From contig NZ_CP121113.1 in the NCBI RefSeq assembly GCF_029581395.1, positions 1,546,001-1,610,000 of the forward strand: a stretch of 64,000 nt of DNA. Direction: 5' to 3'. Positions 10,124-19,731 of this stretch are shown one piece after another. This DNA comes from Roseinatronobacter sp. S2. GTDB taxonomy: Bacteria > Pseudomonadota > Alphaproteobacteria > Rhodobacterales > Rhodobacteraceae. The notes beneath the pieces were generated by a model. It did no database searches. It had not been told where the DNA came from and saw nothing but the letters and a program-made list of their open reading frames with translations. Position numbers and translations under genes: made by a program. The stretch's first letter is position 1. Every line of letters begins with the position of its first letter.

Positions 10124-10137
10124 GTTTAGTATTAAAC
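10124..10137. promoter_or_regulatory. Near-palindrome upstream of maeB
   Basis: The 14-mer GTTTAGTATTAAAC matches its reverse complement at 12 of 14 positions and stands 23 bp before the maeB ATG, in an AT-rich patch. It could be an operator. The regulator is unknown. Confidence 0.35.
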
Positions 10138-10277
10138 CAAATTGCCGCAAGGGCAAGTTCTGCTTTCCCTCGGGTTCCGGCAGCGGTGCGCGCGCGATGG
10201 GGTAACGCCCGCTTGCAATGCGCCGCGCCCCGACGCAAAATCGCGCCTAGGTATCAATCTGGATCAACGGGGGGCAT

Positions 10278-10670
10278 ATGACGCTTTTGCTGGAAGCACG
10301 CAGATTGCGCGAGATGGCCTATGCGCCCTATTCCGGTTTTCAGGTGGGCGCGGCGTTGCGCAGCACGGACGGTCGGGTTTTTGGCGGCTGCAATGTGGAA
10401 AATGCAGCCTATCCCGAAGGGTTATGTGCCGAAGCCGGTGCCATAGCCGCCATGGTGGCCGGTGGCGCGCGCGAAATTGCGGAAATCGTGGTGGTGGCCG
10501 ACAGCCCCACGCCGGTGCCCCCCTGTGGTGGCTGCCGCCAGAAGATCGCTGAATTTGCCAGCGCGGACACGCAGGTCACCATGGTAACCCTGTCGGGGCA
10601 GGAACTGACAATGACATTGGCCGAATTGCTGCCCGGTGCCTTCGGGCCGCGCCATATGGACAAAGGCTGA
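10278..10670 (+). CDS. cdd: Cytidine deaminase
   Basis: Deaminates cytidine and deoxycytidine to (deoxy)uridine in pyrimidine salvage. The 130-residue length fits the small tetrameric class. Zinc site: CAEAGAI (Cys ligand and catalytic Glu) and PPCGGCRQ (two Cys ligands). NVENAAY is the nucleoside-binding segment. A GGGGGG tract 3 bases before the ATG supports the start. It is the first gene of cdd-deoB-add-upp; its stop overlaps the deoB start by one base. Confidence 0.95.
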   Translation: MTLLLEARRLREMAYAPYSGFQVGAALRSTDGRVFGGCNVENAAYPEGLCAEAGAIAAMVAGGAREIAEIVVVADSPTPVPPCGGCRQKIAEFASADTQVTMVTLSGQELTMTLAELLPGAFGPRHMDKG

Positions 10671-11872
10671 TGGCGCGCGCATTCCTTGTTGTGCTGGATT
10701 CCGTCGGGTGCGGCGGGGCACCTGATGCCGCCGATTTCGGGGACCAAGGGGCCAACACACTTGGACATGTAATCGCGGCTTGCGCCAACGGGCGGGCAGA
10801 GGACGGGCGCAGCGGCCCGCTTCAGGTGCCGGTTATGGACGGGCTGGGGCTGGGGGCGGCGGTGCGGCTGGCGTCGGGAATGGCCACGCCGGGGCTGACC
10901 GCCACGCCACACGGGATGTGGGGCGCCGCGACAGAGGTATCGCTGGGCAAGGACACACCGTCAGGTCATTGGGAACTGGCAGGCGTGCCGGTGCCGTGGG
11001 CCTGGACGTATTTTCCGCGACGCGACCCCGCCTTTCCGCCAGAACTGGTGGCGCAGATTTGCGCACTTGCGGGCACGGACGGGATACTGGGCAATTGCCA
11101 CGCGGCGGGAATACCAATCGTGCAGGAACTGGGGGCCGCGCATCTGCGCACGGGCTGGCCCATCTGCTATACATCTGCCGATTCCGTGGTGCAGATTGCG
11201 GCGCATGAAACGGGTTTCGGGTTGGACCGCTTGCACAGGCTTTGTGCCGATCTGGCCCCTGCGTTGCACGCCATGCGCGTCGGGCGCGTGATTGCGCGAC
11301 CGTTTGTGGGAACGCAGGATGCAGGGTTTGTGCGCACCGGCAACAGGCGCGATTTCGCCATGCGCCCCCCGGCACCAACATTATGCGACTGGGTTCAGGG
11401 CGCAGGCGGGCAGGTTCATGCTGTGGGTAAGATCGGTGATATCTTTTCGGGACAGGGTATCTCGCAGCAACATAAGGGAGACGGTGATAGTGCACTTTTC
11501 GAGCATTTTTTTCGATTGATGGGCAATGCAGACGCTGGTTCTTTAACGTTTTGCAACTTTGTTGAATTTGATACGCTGTATGGCCATACGCGTGACGTTT
11601 CGGGTTACGCGCGTGCGCTGGAACGCTTCGACAAGGTGGCAGGGCAAGCATTGGCGCAAATGCGCGCGGGCGATATGCTGGTGATCACCGCCGATCACGG
11701 GAATGACCCGACTGCACCGGGCACTGACCATACGCGCGAACGCGTTCCGGTGCTGGTGGCGGGCTATGGTGCGCACCAGATCGGGCATTGTGCCTTTGCT
11801 GATGTCGCCGCCAGCATTGCTGCACATCTGGGTGTGCCCGCCCATGGCCCGGGACGGAGTTTTTTGCCATGA
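10670..11872 (+). CDS. deoB: Phosphopentomutase
   Basis: Interconverts (deoxy)ribose-1-phosphate and -5-phosphate, feeding nucleoside sugars into central metabolism. 400 residues, the normal size for this alkaline-phosphatase-superfamily enzyme. Metal-site motifs are visible: N-terminal DSVGCGGAPDA (with the nucleophile region) and C-terminal ITADHGNDPT, then DHTRERVPVLV. The ATG overlaps the cdd stop (ATGA) and its own stop overlaps the add start, so the operon is translationally coupled. No deoA, deoC or nucleoside phosphorylase lies beside it. Confidence 0.95.
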   Translation: MARAFLVVLDSVGCGGAPDAADFGDQGANTLGHVIAACANGRAEDGRSGPLQVPVMDGLGLGAAVRLASGMATPGLTATPHGMWGAATEVSLGKDTPSGHWELAGVPVPWAWTYFPRRDPAFPPELVAQICALAGTDGILGNCHAAGIPIVQELGAAHLRTGWPICYTSADSVVQIAAHETGFGLDRLHRLCADLAPALHAMRVGRVIARPFVGTQDAGFVRTGNRRDFAMRPPAPTLCDWVQGAGGQVHAVGKIGDIFSGQGISQQHKGDGDSALFEHFFRLMGNADAGSLTFCNFVEFDTLYGHTRDVSGYARALERFDKVAGQALAQMRAGDMLVITADHGNDPTAPGTDHTRERVPVLVAGYGAHQIGHCAFADVAASIAAHLGVPAHGPGRSFLP

Positions 11873-12882
11873 TGGACCGTCACACGCTTGCCGCCCTTCC
11901 AAAGCTGGAACTGCATCTGCATCTGGAAGGGGCGGCACCGCCTGCCTTCATCCGCGACCGTGCCAAGCGCAACCATGTTGACCTTTCAGGTTTGTTTGAC
12001 GAACAGGGGCGCTATCGCTGGCAGGATTTTCGCGGCTTTCTGTCCGTCTATGACGCGGTCTGCACGGCCTTGAAAACCCCGCAGGATTTTCACGACCTGA
12101 CATTGGCTGTGCTGGAAAATTCCGCCAGTCATGGTGTCATCTACACCGAATGTTTCGTGTCGCCGGATTTCTGTGGTGGCGGGGATTTAAGTGCATGGCG
12201 CGACCATCTGGCCGCGATTGACGCCGCGGCACAGACTGCGCAGGCGCAATCCGGTATTGTCATGCGCGCCATTGTGACCTGCATACGCCATAACGGCCCC
12301 GAACAGGCGCGCAGGATTGCCATCTGTGCGCAGGAAACAGCGGGCCAGTTCGTCACAGGTTTTGGGATGGCAGGCGATGAGGCGCAGTTTCAGCCCAAGG
12401 ATTTCATCTGGTCCTTTGATGCCGCGCGCGAAGCGGGGCTGGGCCTGACTGCGCATGCGGGTGAATGGGCGGGACCGGATGCCATTCGCGCCACCTTGCA
12501 GGATTTGCGGGTGTCGCGCATTGGCCACGGCGTGCGCGCGATTGAAGATCCCGCAGTGCTGGAAACACTGGCCGAAACGGGTGTGGTGCTGGAAATCTGC
12601 CCCGCGTCCAATATCGCGCTGGGTCTTTATGCGAAATTTCCCGATCATCCGGTTGCCAGGTTGCGTGATGCGGGCGTAAAGGTCACGGTGTCCACCGATG
12701 ACCCGCCGTTCTTCGGCACCAGCATGACGCAGGAATATGGCGCGCTTGCACAGTGCTTTGGCTGGGGCAGGGATGACTTTGCCGACATCGCGCGCATTGC
12801 GCTTGATGCGGCTTTTCTTGATGCGCCTGCGCGCGCACTTCTACAAAATCGACTGGAGGAAGCATGTCCCACCCCGACCTGA
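11869..12882 (+). CDS. add: Adenosine deaminase
   Basis: Converts (deoxy)adenosine to (deoxy)inosine. 337 residues, usual for bacterial Add. Motifs of the amidohydrolase fold: ELHLHLEGA near the N-terminus (metal histidines), [18 protein letters not shown] and [12 protein letters not shown] near the C-terminus. Two adjacent ATGs (11869 and 11872) overlap the deoB stop. The first is taken, though either gives the same protein minus one Met. It may deaminate adenine instead of adenosine, since the two groups are hard to separate by eye, but the nucleoside operon favours adenosine. Confidence 0.92.
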   Translation: MMDRHTLAALPKLELHLHLEGAAPPAFIRDRAKRNHVDLSGLFDEQGRYRWQDFRGFLSVYDAVCTALKTPQDFHDLTLAVLENSASHGVIYTECFVSPDFCGGGDLSAWRDHLAAIDAAAQTAQAQSGIVMRAIVTCIRHNGPEQARRIAICAQETAGQFVTGFGMAGDEAQFQPKDFIWSFDAAREAGLGLTAHAGEWAGPDAIRATLQDLRVSRIGHGVRAIEDPAVLETLAETGVVLEICPASNIALGLYAKFPDHPVARLRDAGVKVTVSTDDPPFFGTSMTQEYGALAQCFGWGRDDFADIARIALDAAFLDAPARALLQNRLEEACPTPT

Positions 12883-13499
12883 CCATTATTGAACATCCGC
12901 TGGTCGTGCATAAACTGTCGATGATGCGCGAGAAATCACTGTCCAGCCGTGATTTTCGCAGCCTGCTGCGCGAAATCAGCCAGTTTCTGGCCTATGAAGT
13001 GACGCGCGACCTGCCGCTGCGCCTGCAAACCATCACCACCCCCGTGACTGAAATGCAGGCCCCCGTGCTGGATTGCCCCGATCCGGTTCTGGTGTCCATC
13101 CTGCGGGCGGGCAACGGGCTGCTGGACGGCATGCTGGAAGTGCTGCCGACCGCGCGTGTAGGCTATATTGGCCTGTATCGGGACGAGGCGACGCTGCGTC
13201 CGGTGCAATATTACTGCAAACTGCCCCCTGAACTTGCAGGCAGGCGTGTCATTGTTGTCGATCCCATGCTGGCAACGGGCCATTCTGCGGCGGCAGCGAT
13301 TGACCTGATCAAGGCCGCAGGGGCCACGGATATTGTGTTTCAATGCCTGCTGGCCGCCCCCGAAGGTGTGGAATGTATGGCGCGCGCGCACCCCGATGTG
13401 CGCATTGTCACCGCCGCGCTGGATGAATGCCTGAACGAGCACGGATATATCGTTCCGGGACTAGGGGATGCGGGTGACCGGATATTTGGCACATCATAA
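12864..13499 (+). CDS. upp: Uracil phosphoribosyltransferase
   Basis: Makes UMP from uracil and PRPP. 211 residues as expected. The PRPP loop is [14 protein letters not shown] and the uracil-binding end is [16 protein letters not shown]. The ATG lies 19 bases inside the end of add, with GGAGG 5 bases upstream. It closes the salvage operon: Cdd and Upp recover pyrimidines while Add and DeoB handle purine nucleosides and the pentose. Confidence 0.96.
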   Translation: MSHPDLTIIEHPLVVHKLSMMREKSLSSRDFRSLLREISQFLAYEVTRDLPLRLQTITTPVTEMQAPVLDCPDPVLVSILRAGNGLLDGMLEVLPTARVGYIGLYRDEATLRPVQYYCKLPPELAGRRVIVVDPMLATGHSAAAAIDLIKAAGATDIVFQCLLAAPEGVECMARAHPDVRIVTAALDECLNEHGYIVPGLGDAGDRIFGTS

Positions 13500-13575
13500 G
13501 CCACGCCACGGCCCGAATCGGGTTTACTTTCAAATCAGTTAAGGGGCATGCTTCAAGGGTTGAAGCGGGGGTTTC

Positions 13576-14388
13576 ATGTCTGTCAGATTATTTGCAATTA
13601 CGACTGTTTTTTCCATTGCCCTGATTTCGGGTGCGGGTGCCCAGACAAATGGACCTGGGCCTGCCGAACTGCCGCCCGCAGGCTATGATGCGCGCGAATT
13701 TGTCGACAGCCGCGGTTGTGTGTTTTTGCGTTCCACATTCGGGGGGGCTGTCACATGGGTGCCGCGTTTCGGCGCGGACCGCCAGCCGGTTTGTGATGGC
13801 ACGCCCAGTATTCGCGCAGAAGTGCGAAGCCCGTCTGTTCAGACAATACCGCAACCGTCAGGTTCCCTTGTCCGCCCTGCACCTGTTATGGGCGGGAAAG
13901 AACCTGTTCGCGCCACTGCAAGCCCCCGCCGCGCCGCACCGCGCCGCACTGGTCCGCGTCAGGCCGATGCGTCCGGCCGCCACCTTGATTGCCCGTTGAA
14001 TGCACCCTTCGGTCAGGTTGTGCGCACCAGTGATGCGCGCCTGATGGTGCTGTGCGTGGGCCATCCCGATCATTTCCCGCAAGGTTTGGGGCCGAATGCA
14101 GGCCATCATGGCCCGATCGCCCTGCCGTCAAACACCGTGATGCCCGCATCTGCGCCAGTGGTTGCACGCCAGCATGGCAGTCATGTGCAGGTTGGCAGTT
14201 TCAGGGTGCCGGACAACGCCACGCGCCTGCGCGCGCGGTTGCAGGCGCAGGGCCTGCCTGCGGGTATTCATGTGGCGCAGGGTTTGAATGTGGTGACAGT
14301 CGGCCCGTTTGCGCAAGCCGATCAGGCCCATCATGCAATGCAGGTCGTTCGCGGAATGGGGTTTCGGGACGCGTTTTTCCGCCGGTGA
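13576..14388 (+). CDS. Secreted SPOR-domain protein
   Basis: 270 residues. An N-terminal signal peptide (about 1-22, ending SGAGA-QT) indicates export. The middle is Pro/Arg-rich and probably disordered (about 85-135). The C-terminal 70 residues form a SPOR domain (HVQVGSFRVPDNATRLRARL and VVTVGPFAQADQA), a fold that binds septal peptidoglycan lacking stem peptides. It is probably periplasmic and associated with division or cell-wall maturation. The cleavage site and a possible lipoprotein nature are not clear; I see no lipobox. Confidence 0.85.
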   Translation: MSVRLFAITTVFSIALISGAGAQTNGPGPAELPPAGYDAREFVDSRGCVFLRSTFGGAVTWVPRFGADRQPVCDGTPSIRAEVRSPSVQTIPQPSGSLVRPAPVMGGKEPVRATASPRRAAPRRTGPRQADASGRHLDCPLNAPFGQVVRTSDARLMVLCVGHPDHFPQGLGPNAGHHGPIALPSNTVMPASAPVVARQHGSHVQVGSFRVPDNATRLRARLQAQGLPAGIHVAQGLNVVTVGPFAQADQAHHAMQVVRGMGFRDAFFRR

Positions 14389-14472
14389 TGCGTCTTGCAC
14401 AAAGGTGCTGCGCGCTTTCGTGATGTGCGAAACCGCGTGATCAGGCGGCCCAAGGCACGCGCAATCCGCCCG

Positions 14473-15375
14473 TCACGTCGCAGGCTTGCGCGCTGCGCCC
14501 CTGCTGCGGCTGACCATCAATCCTGAAATGATTATCCCCATCGCCAGCAGAATGCGTGGCGAAAGTTCCTCTGACAGGATCATGACGCCCAACAACACCG
14601 ACCATACCGGCACATGGTAATTCACTTGCGCCAGAAAACTTGGCCCCGCGCTGCGGATGATGCTGATTTTCAGCAAGGTCGCCAAGCCGGTGGGCAACAG
14701 CCCCAGGAAAAGCAATGCCAGCATTGGGCGCGGTTCGGGCAAGGCTGGAATGCCTTCTTGCCACAGCGCTGCGGGCAGCATGATGGCACTTGCCACCCAA
14801 AGTGCCAGCACGCCAAACGCCATCGGGTGCACATCGGGGCAGCGGCGCGTCACAATTGACCCGACCGCATAGCTTAATGCGGCCGCAAGGCAGCCCAGCC
14901 GCGCCAGCGCTTCCAACTCGGACCCCGACACGGCCAGAACACCGGGGCCGATCAAAACACCAACCCCCAACAGGCCCAGCATGAACCCGCCCGCTTTCGC
15001 GTTGCTTAGCCGTTCACCGGGAACCAGAAAATGTGCAAACCCCAGCACGAATAACGGGATGGCCGCCATGCTGATACCGGCGAAGCCCGATGTGACATGC
15101 TGTTGTGACCAGCTTAGCAAAAAGAACGGCAGCGCGCTTGAAAACACCCCCATCGCGGCCGCAAACCCCCAAACCTCCGGCCGTGACGGCAGCCTGACGC
15201 CCAGAACAAGCGCAACGCCTGTCAGTGTCAGTGCGCCGATCACAATACGGCCCGCAGCCACCCAAAGCGGCGCAAACCCTTCCAGCGCGATTGCAATTCC
15301 CAAAAAGGATGCACCCCAGATCAGGCCCAGCGTGATCAGCGATATCCAGTTTGACAAGGTCGGGGTGGTTGGCAT
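14473..15375 (-). CDS. EamA/DMT-family transporter
   Basis: A 300-residue inner-membrane protein with about ten hydrophobic helices in two EamA repeats, the usual drug/metabolite exporter architecture. The first repeat begins GLIWGASFLGIAIAL. The substrate is unknown. I chose the ATG at 15375 because AAGGG lies 8 bases upstream and the first helix then starts about residue 10. Longer in-frame versions add an unlikely polar extension. It is convergent with the SPOR gene and divergent from the pilin-like gene. Confidence 0.9.
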   Translation of the reverse strand: MPTTPTLSNWISLITLGLIWGASFLGIAIALEGFAPLWVAAGRIVIGALTLTGVALVLGVRLPSRPEVWGFAAAMGVFSSALPFFLLSWSQQHVTSGFAGISMAAIPLFVLGFAHFLVPGERLSNAKAGGFMLGLLGVGVLIGPGVLAVSGSELEALARLGCLAAALSYAVGSIVTRRCPDVHPMAFGVLALWVASAIMLPAALWQEGIPALPEPRPMLALLFLGLLPTGLATLLKISIIRSAGPSFLAQVNYHVPVWSVLLGVMILSEELSPRILLAMGIIISGLMVSRSRGAARKPAT

Positions 15376-15577
15376 GGAAGCGGCCCTTGGGTTGTGCGAG
15401 GTCTTGAACATGTGCAGTAGTGCGATGGTGTTGCCGCGATGTCCAGCCACGATGTCAGGGATGGCTTCCATGCCGAAATCAGAACCAAGTCGCAAAATTG
15501 TCCGAATTCAGCCCTAGAAATCACGTTTTGTCAGGGCGTTATGCATCGGGTCCGGCGCAGTCAAGGAATGGAATAGA

Positions 15578-16063
15578 ATGCGAATTTGCAGCAAACAGGA
15601 ATGTGTGCGCGTTCTTTGGGATTCCGAATCCGGGGCTGTCACTGTGGACTGGGTCGTCCTGTCTGCGGCCGTGATCGGGCTGGGCGCGTTTTCTGTGGTC
15701 CAGATCGGCCAAGGCAGCACAGATCTTGCCAACTCTATTCAAGGCAGTTTGCGGTTTGTCCTGTATCCAGACCCCGAAGAAGATGGGCCACGCTACAGTA
15801 TTCAGCGCCTCTCGGATGCTCAGTTGGAGCAATGGACCACAACCTATGCCGACCAGACAGATGCGCAGCTTCTTGCGTCTGTTCAATTGCGGCATAACCA
15901 GTTCATGTCGCATCTGGAAGCGCAGCAATGGTCGCAGGCCCTACAGCGCGTAGATTATTTCCATATTATTGAACAAGAACTGGCGACGCGGTCATTGCAA
16001 CGCCCCGATGACATGCCGGGTGCCCAAGCGCTGTTTGACATGTATAACGACGCTCGCAGTTGA
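15578..16063 (+). CDS. Pilin-like single-helix membrane protein
   Basis: 161 residues. The N-terminus (ESGAVTVDWVVLSAAVIGLG, about 17-36) closely matches the hydrophobic stretch of Flp/Fap-type pilins common in Rhodobacterales. The rest is a much longer polar, helical, Glu/Gln-rich tail (about 60-160), unlike the 55-75 residues of a normal Flp pilin. No tad/cpa assembly or prepilin-peptidase genes are nearby. It may be a pseudopilin-like or TadE-like surface protein, or simply a membrane-anchored protein of unknown function. Confidence 0.7.
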   Translation: MRICSKQECVRVLWDSESGAVTVDWVVLSAAVIGLGAFSVVQIGQGSTDLANSIQGSLRFVLYPDPEEDGPRYSIQRLSDAQLEQWTTTYADQTDAQLLASVQLRHNQFMSHLEAQQWSQALQRVDYFHIIEQELATRSLQRPDDMPGAQALFDMYNDARS

Positions 16064-16095
16064 ACGGCGCATGCCACAACGCGCAGCTGCACACT

Positions 16096-16124
16096 CTGCC
16101 CCCACCCAAAAAGGGCAGGGGCAG
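16096..16124. other. Hairpin between convergent genes
   Basis: CTGCCCC (16096-16102) can pair with GGGGCAG (16118-16124), with further CCC/GGG pairing inside. It lies between the pilin-like gene and the ilvC stop. There is no T-run on either strand. Confidence 0.4.
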
Positions 16125-16135
16125 TGATGTGGTGT

Positions 16136-17203
<1,068 letters not shown>

Positions 17204-17234
17204 TTATTTGGAAAATGCGTTTCATATCTCGCGT

Positions 17235-17249
17235 ATATTTATAAAATAT
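17235..17249. promoter_or_regulatory. AT-rich dyad between ilvC and lrp-type gene
   Basis: A perfect inverted repeat, ATATTT-ATA-AAATAT, in the AT-rich divergent region. Its make-up and place suit an Lrp-family binding site that could control ilvC and the regulator itself. Inferred from position only. Confidence 0.4.
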
Positions 17250-17289
17250 GGTAATTATCATTCGTTAAAAAAGATATAGTGTAATAATC

Positions 17290-17748
17290 ATGCGCATAGA
17301 TGACAGTGACCGCCGCTTGCTGCGCCACCTTATGGCCGCCCCCGATGCCAGCACTGCGGAGCTTGCCGCGCGCGCGGGGATGACTGAAGCAACCTGTTGG
17401 CGCAGGCTGGACAAGCTGCGCAACGCGGGCATTTTGCGCGGGCAACAGGGCGTGATCAACTGGCGCGCCCTTGGCTGGCAGGTCGAAGTCAGCTTGCGGA
17501 TCACGCTGGACAAGACCAACCCGCGCGCCTTTGATGAATTTGTAGCCGCCGCCCGCCATGTGCCAGAGGTTCTCGAAATCCAGAGTTTTCTTGGCCGCGT
17601 CGATGTGCGCCTGAATGTCATTGCGCGTGATATGGCCCATTACCAGCAAATCTACCGCGACCGCATTCTGACCCTGCCGCATATTTCCGACCTGGAGGCG
17701 CTGATGCATCTGTCCGACATCAAATCCGAAGAAAGCCTGCCGATATGA
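17290..17748 (+). CDS. Lrp/AsnC-family regulator, divergent from ilvC
   Basis: 152 residues. An N-terminal AsnC-type winged helix (about 3-60; DDSDRRLLRHL, then a recognition helix in TEATCWRRLDKLRNAG) is followed by a RAM ligand-binding domain (about 65-145). Such proteins form octamers that bind an amino acid. Its place opposite ilvC suggests control of branched-chain amino-acid synthesis. The second lrp-type gene 72 bp downstream is a paralogue with the same domain layout. A copy of the short intergenic repeat begins two bases after its stop. Confidence 0.92.
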   Translation: MRIDDSDRRLLRHLMAAPDASTAELAARAGMTEATCWRRLDKLRNAGILRGQQGVINWRALGWQVEVSLRITLDKTNPRAFDEFVAAARHVPEVLEIQSFLGRVDVRLNVIARDMAHYQQIYRDRILTLPHISDLEALMHLSDIKSEESLPI

Positions 17749-17750
17749 TC

Positions 17751-17772
17751 TTCATCTTGCCACAAATACTTC
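17751..17772 (+). repeat. Short intergenic repeat, copy 1
   Basis: TTCATCTTGC, then CAC, then AAATACTTC. It begins two bases after the stop of the first lrp-type gene, in the same orientation as that gene. One of six copies in the window. Confidence 0.85.
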
Positions 17773-17820
17773 GGGGTGAACGGGGCCGCAGACCCCTTTG
17801 CATGTATCCGGCGCGGCACC

Positions 17821-18276
17821 ATGATTGATCTTGATGATACAGACCGCGCCTTGTTGCGCGCATTTGCCCAAGACAGCACCCAAAGTGCAGGTGCGCTGGG
17901 GCGCGCGCTGGGCCTTAGCCAGCCCGCCGCATGGCGCAGGCTGAAACGGTTGCGCGATGCAGGCGCGATTGCGCGCCAGCGCGTGGATCTGGATGTCACG
18001 GCGCTGGGGTTCGGGGTGACGGTGTTTCTGGGCATCAGCCTTGCCGCCAAGGGGCGTGTCAGCCTCGCGGATTTTGAACGCGCGGTCGCGGCCATCCCCG
18101 AAGTGCAGACGGTCCAGCATGTCCTTGGCCTTTATGACTACCGGCTGCGCGTGGTTGCGCGCGACCTGTCGGATTTTGAGCGCATCTTGCGCCGCCGCAT
18201 CATGACACTGCCGGGGATCGGTGCGGTGGATGCCAATGTGTTGCTTAGTGAAGAACGGCTGCCCGGGCCATTGTAA
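17821..18276 (+). CDS. Lrp/AsnC-family regulator (second)
   Basis: 151 residues with the same winged helix plus RAM layout: DDTDRALLRAF at the N-terminus, recognition helix in SQPAAWRRLKRLRDAG. I start it at the ATG at 17821, since the preceding in-frame codons continue from the intergenic repeat and look non-coding. It has probably diverged from its neighbour in effector and targets. No target is evident next door, since DUF952 and pyrD follow. Confidence 0.9.
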   Translation: MIDLDDTDRALLRAFAQDSTQSAGALGRALGLSQPAAWRRLKRLRDAGAIARQRVDLDVTALGFGVTVFLGISLAAKGRVSLADFERAVAAIPEVQTVQHVLGLYDYRLRVVARDLSDFERILRRRIMTLPGIGAVDANVLLSEERLPGPL

Positions 18277-18315
18277 GGAATTGACCTTGGCGCGCGTATT
18301 GGGCAAGACCACTGC

Positions 18316-18654
18316 ATGCTGATTTACAAAATATTCCGCCGCCCCGAATGGGATGACATGGTTGCACAGGGGCACACATCGGGTGCGCCCGTGGACCTGA
18401 AGGATGGCTATATTCATTTCTCCACCGCTGCTCAGGTGATGGAAACTGCGGCAAAGCATTTTGCGCAGGAAAGCGATCTGGTGTTGATTGCCGTCAATGA
18501 ACAGGAACTGGGTGCAGACCTGAAATGGGAACCCTCACGCGGGGGGGATCTGTTTCCGCATCTGTACCGGAAACTGCGCAGCACGGATGTGCTTTGGGAC
18601 ACTTCCCTGCCACTTGGTGCGGCCGGACATATTTTCCCGAAAGGGCTGGTATGA
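18316..18654 (+). CDS. DUF952 family protein
   Basis: 112 residues, matching the DUF952 pattern: an N-terminal [11 protein letters not shown], then [20 protein letters not shown] and a C-terminal FPHLYRKL. The family is small, cytoplasmic and without assigned function. Its fold has been compared with ADP-ribosyltransferase-like proteins, but I see nothing to support an activity here. The stop codon overlaps the pyrD start (ATGA), so it is translationally coupled to pyrD, a linkage I believe recurs in alphaproteobacteria. Confidence 0.88.
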   Translation: MLIYKIFRRPEWDDMVAQGHTSGAPVDLKDGYIHFSTAAQVMETAAKHFAQESDLVLIAVNEQELGADLKWEPSRGGDLFPHLYRKLRSTDVLWDTSLPLGAAGHIFPKGLV

Positions 18655-19709
18655 GCATCCTTGAAAGCGCGGGGCTGGCCCTGTTGCGCCAGATCGACCC
18701 TGAAGTGGCGCATGGTCTGGCGATACGGGCATTGCAGTCAGGGCTCACTCCCATGCCGCGCCCCGTGGTGTCGCCCCTGCTGCAAACGCGGGTTGCAGGG
18801 CTGGATTTGCCCAACCCCGTGGGGCTTGCCGCCGGGTTTGACAAAAACGCCACCGCGCTGAAAGGACTGTCGCGCGCAGGGTTCGGCTTTGTCGAGGTGG
18901 GCGCCGCCACACCCCGCCCGCAACAGGGCAATGCGCGCCCGCGCCTGTTCCGGCTGACGCAGGACCGCGCGGTCATCAACCGGTTCGGGTTCAACAATGA
19001 AGGTGCGCAGGCCATCGCCGCGCGGCTGGGCGCGCGGCCTGCGGGTATGGTTCTGGGGCTGAACCTAGGGGCGAACAAGGACAGCAGCGACCGCGCGGGC
19101 GATTTTGCGGAAGTGCTGCGCATGACGGGCGCGCATATCGATTTCGCCACAGTCAATGTCTCGTCGCCCAATACCGAACGGCTGCGGGATTTGCAGGGCG
19201 CAGATGCATTGGCGGCCCTTCTGGCAGGCGTCATGGCGGCGCGCGCAGAATTGCCCCGCCCGATTCCGGTCTTTCTGAAGATCGCACCGGACCTGTCAGG
19301 CGATGAACTTGGCGAAATCGTGCAAGTGGCGCTTGCGGCCGGACTTGATGGCATCATTGCCACCAATACCACCTTGTCGCGCGACGGGCTGCGCAGTGCG
19401 CATGCGCATGAAGCGGGCGGATTGTCGGGCGCGCCATTGTTTGAAAAATCCACGCGCGTTCTGGCGCAGTTGTCGCAGCTGACGGATGGCAAACTGCCGT
19501 TGGTAGGTGTGGGCGGTGTGTCCTCGGCGCAGCAGGCCTATGCGAAAATCACTGCGGGCGCATCGGCGGTGCAATTGTATTCGGCGCTTGTTTACGACGG
19601 TCTGTCACTGGTGTCGCGCATCAATCACGGCCTGATCGAATTGCTGGAGCGCGACGGTTTCACACATGTGGCAGATGCTGTGGGCACTGATCGGGACAAA
19701 TGGCTGTAA
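18651..19709 (+). CDS. pyrD: Dihydroorotate dehydrogenase (quinone)
   Basis: Oxidises dihydroorotate to orotate with a quinone acceptor: class 2, membrane-associated, with FMN. 352 residues with the N-terminal amphipathic extension of class 2 ([18 protein letters not shown]). The FMN and catalytic segments include [34 protein letters not shown] (catalytic Ser region), KIAPDL, NTTLSR and [12 protein letters not shown]. The start at 18651 overlaps the DUF952 stop. An intergenic repeat begins one base beyond the pyrD stop. Confidence 0.96.
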   Translation: MSILESAGLALLRQIDPEVAHGLAIRALQSGLTPMPRPVVSPLLQTRVAGLDLPNPVGLAAGFDKNATALKGLSRAGFGFVEVGAATPRPQQGNARPRLFRLTQDRAVINRFGFNNEGAQAIAARLGARPAGMVLGLNLGANKDSSDRAGDFAEVLRMTGAHIDFATVNVSSPNTERLRDLQGADALAALLAGVMAARAELPRPIPVFLKIAPDLSGDELGEIVQVALAAGLDGIIATNTTLSRDGLRSAHAHEAGGLSGAPLFEKSTRVLAQLSQLTDGKLPLVGVGGVSSAQQAYAKITAGASAVQLYSALVYDGLSLVSRINHGLIELLERDGFTHVADAVGTDRDKWL

Positions 19710-19710
19710 A

Positions 19711-19731
19711 TTCATCTTGCCATAAATACTC
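19711..19731 (+). repeat. Short intergenic repeat, copy 2
   Basis: TTCATCTTGC, then CAT, then AAATACTC. It begins one base after the pyrD stop and its far end overlaps the stop codon of the convergent MATE gene, so the repeat fills the whole gap. Confidence 0.87.

Noticed and set aside
16096..16124. Intrinsic terminator for ilvC
   Set aside because: A hairpin is there, but it has no T-run on the minus strand; recorded only as a hairpin.
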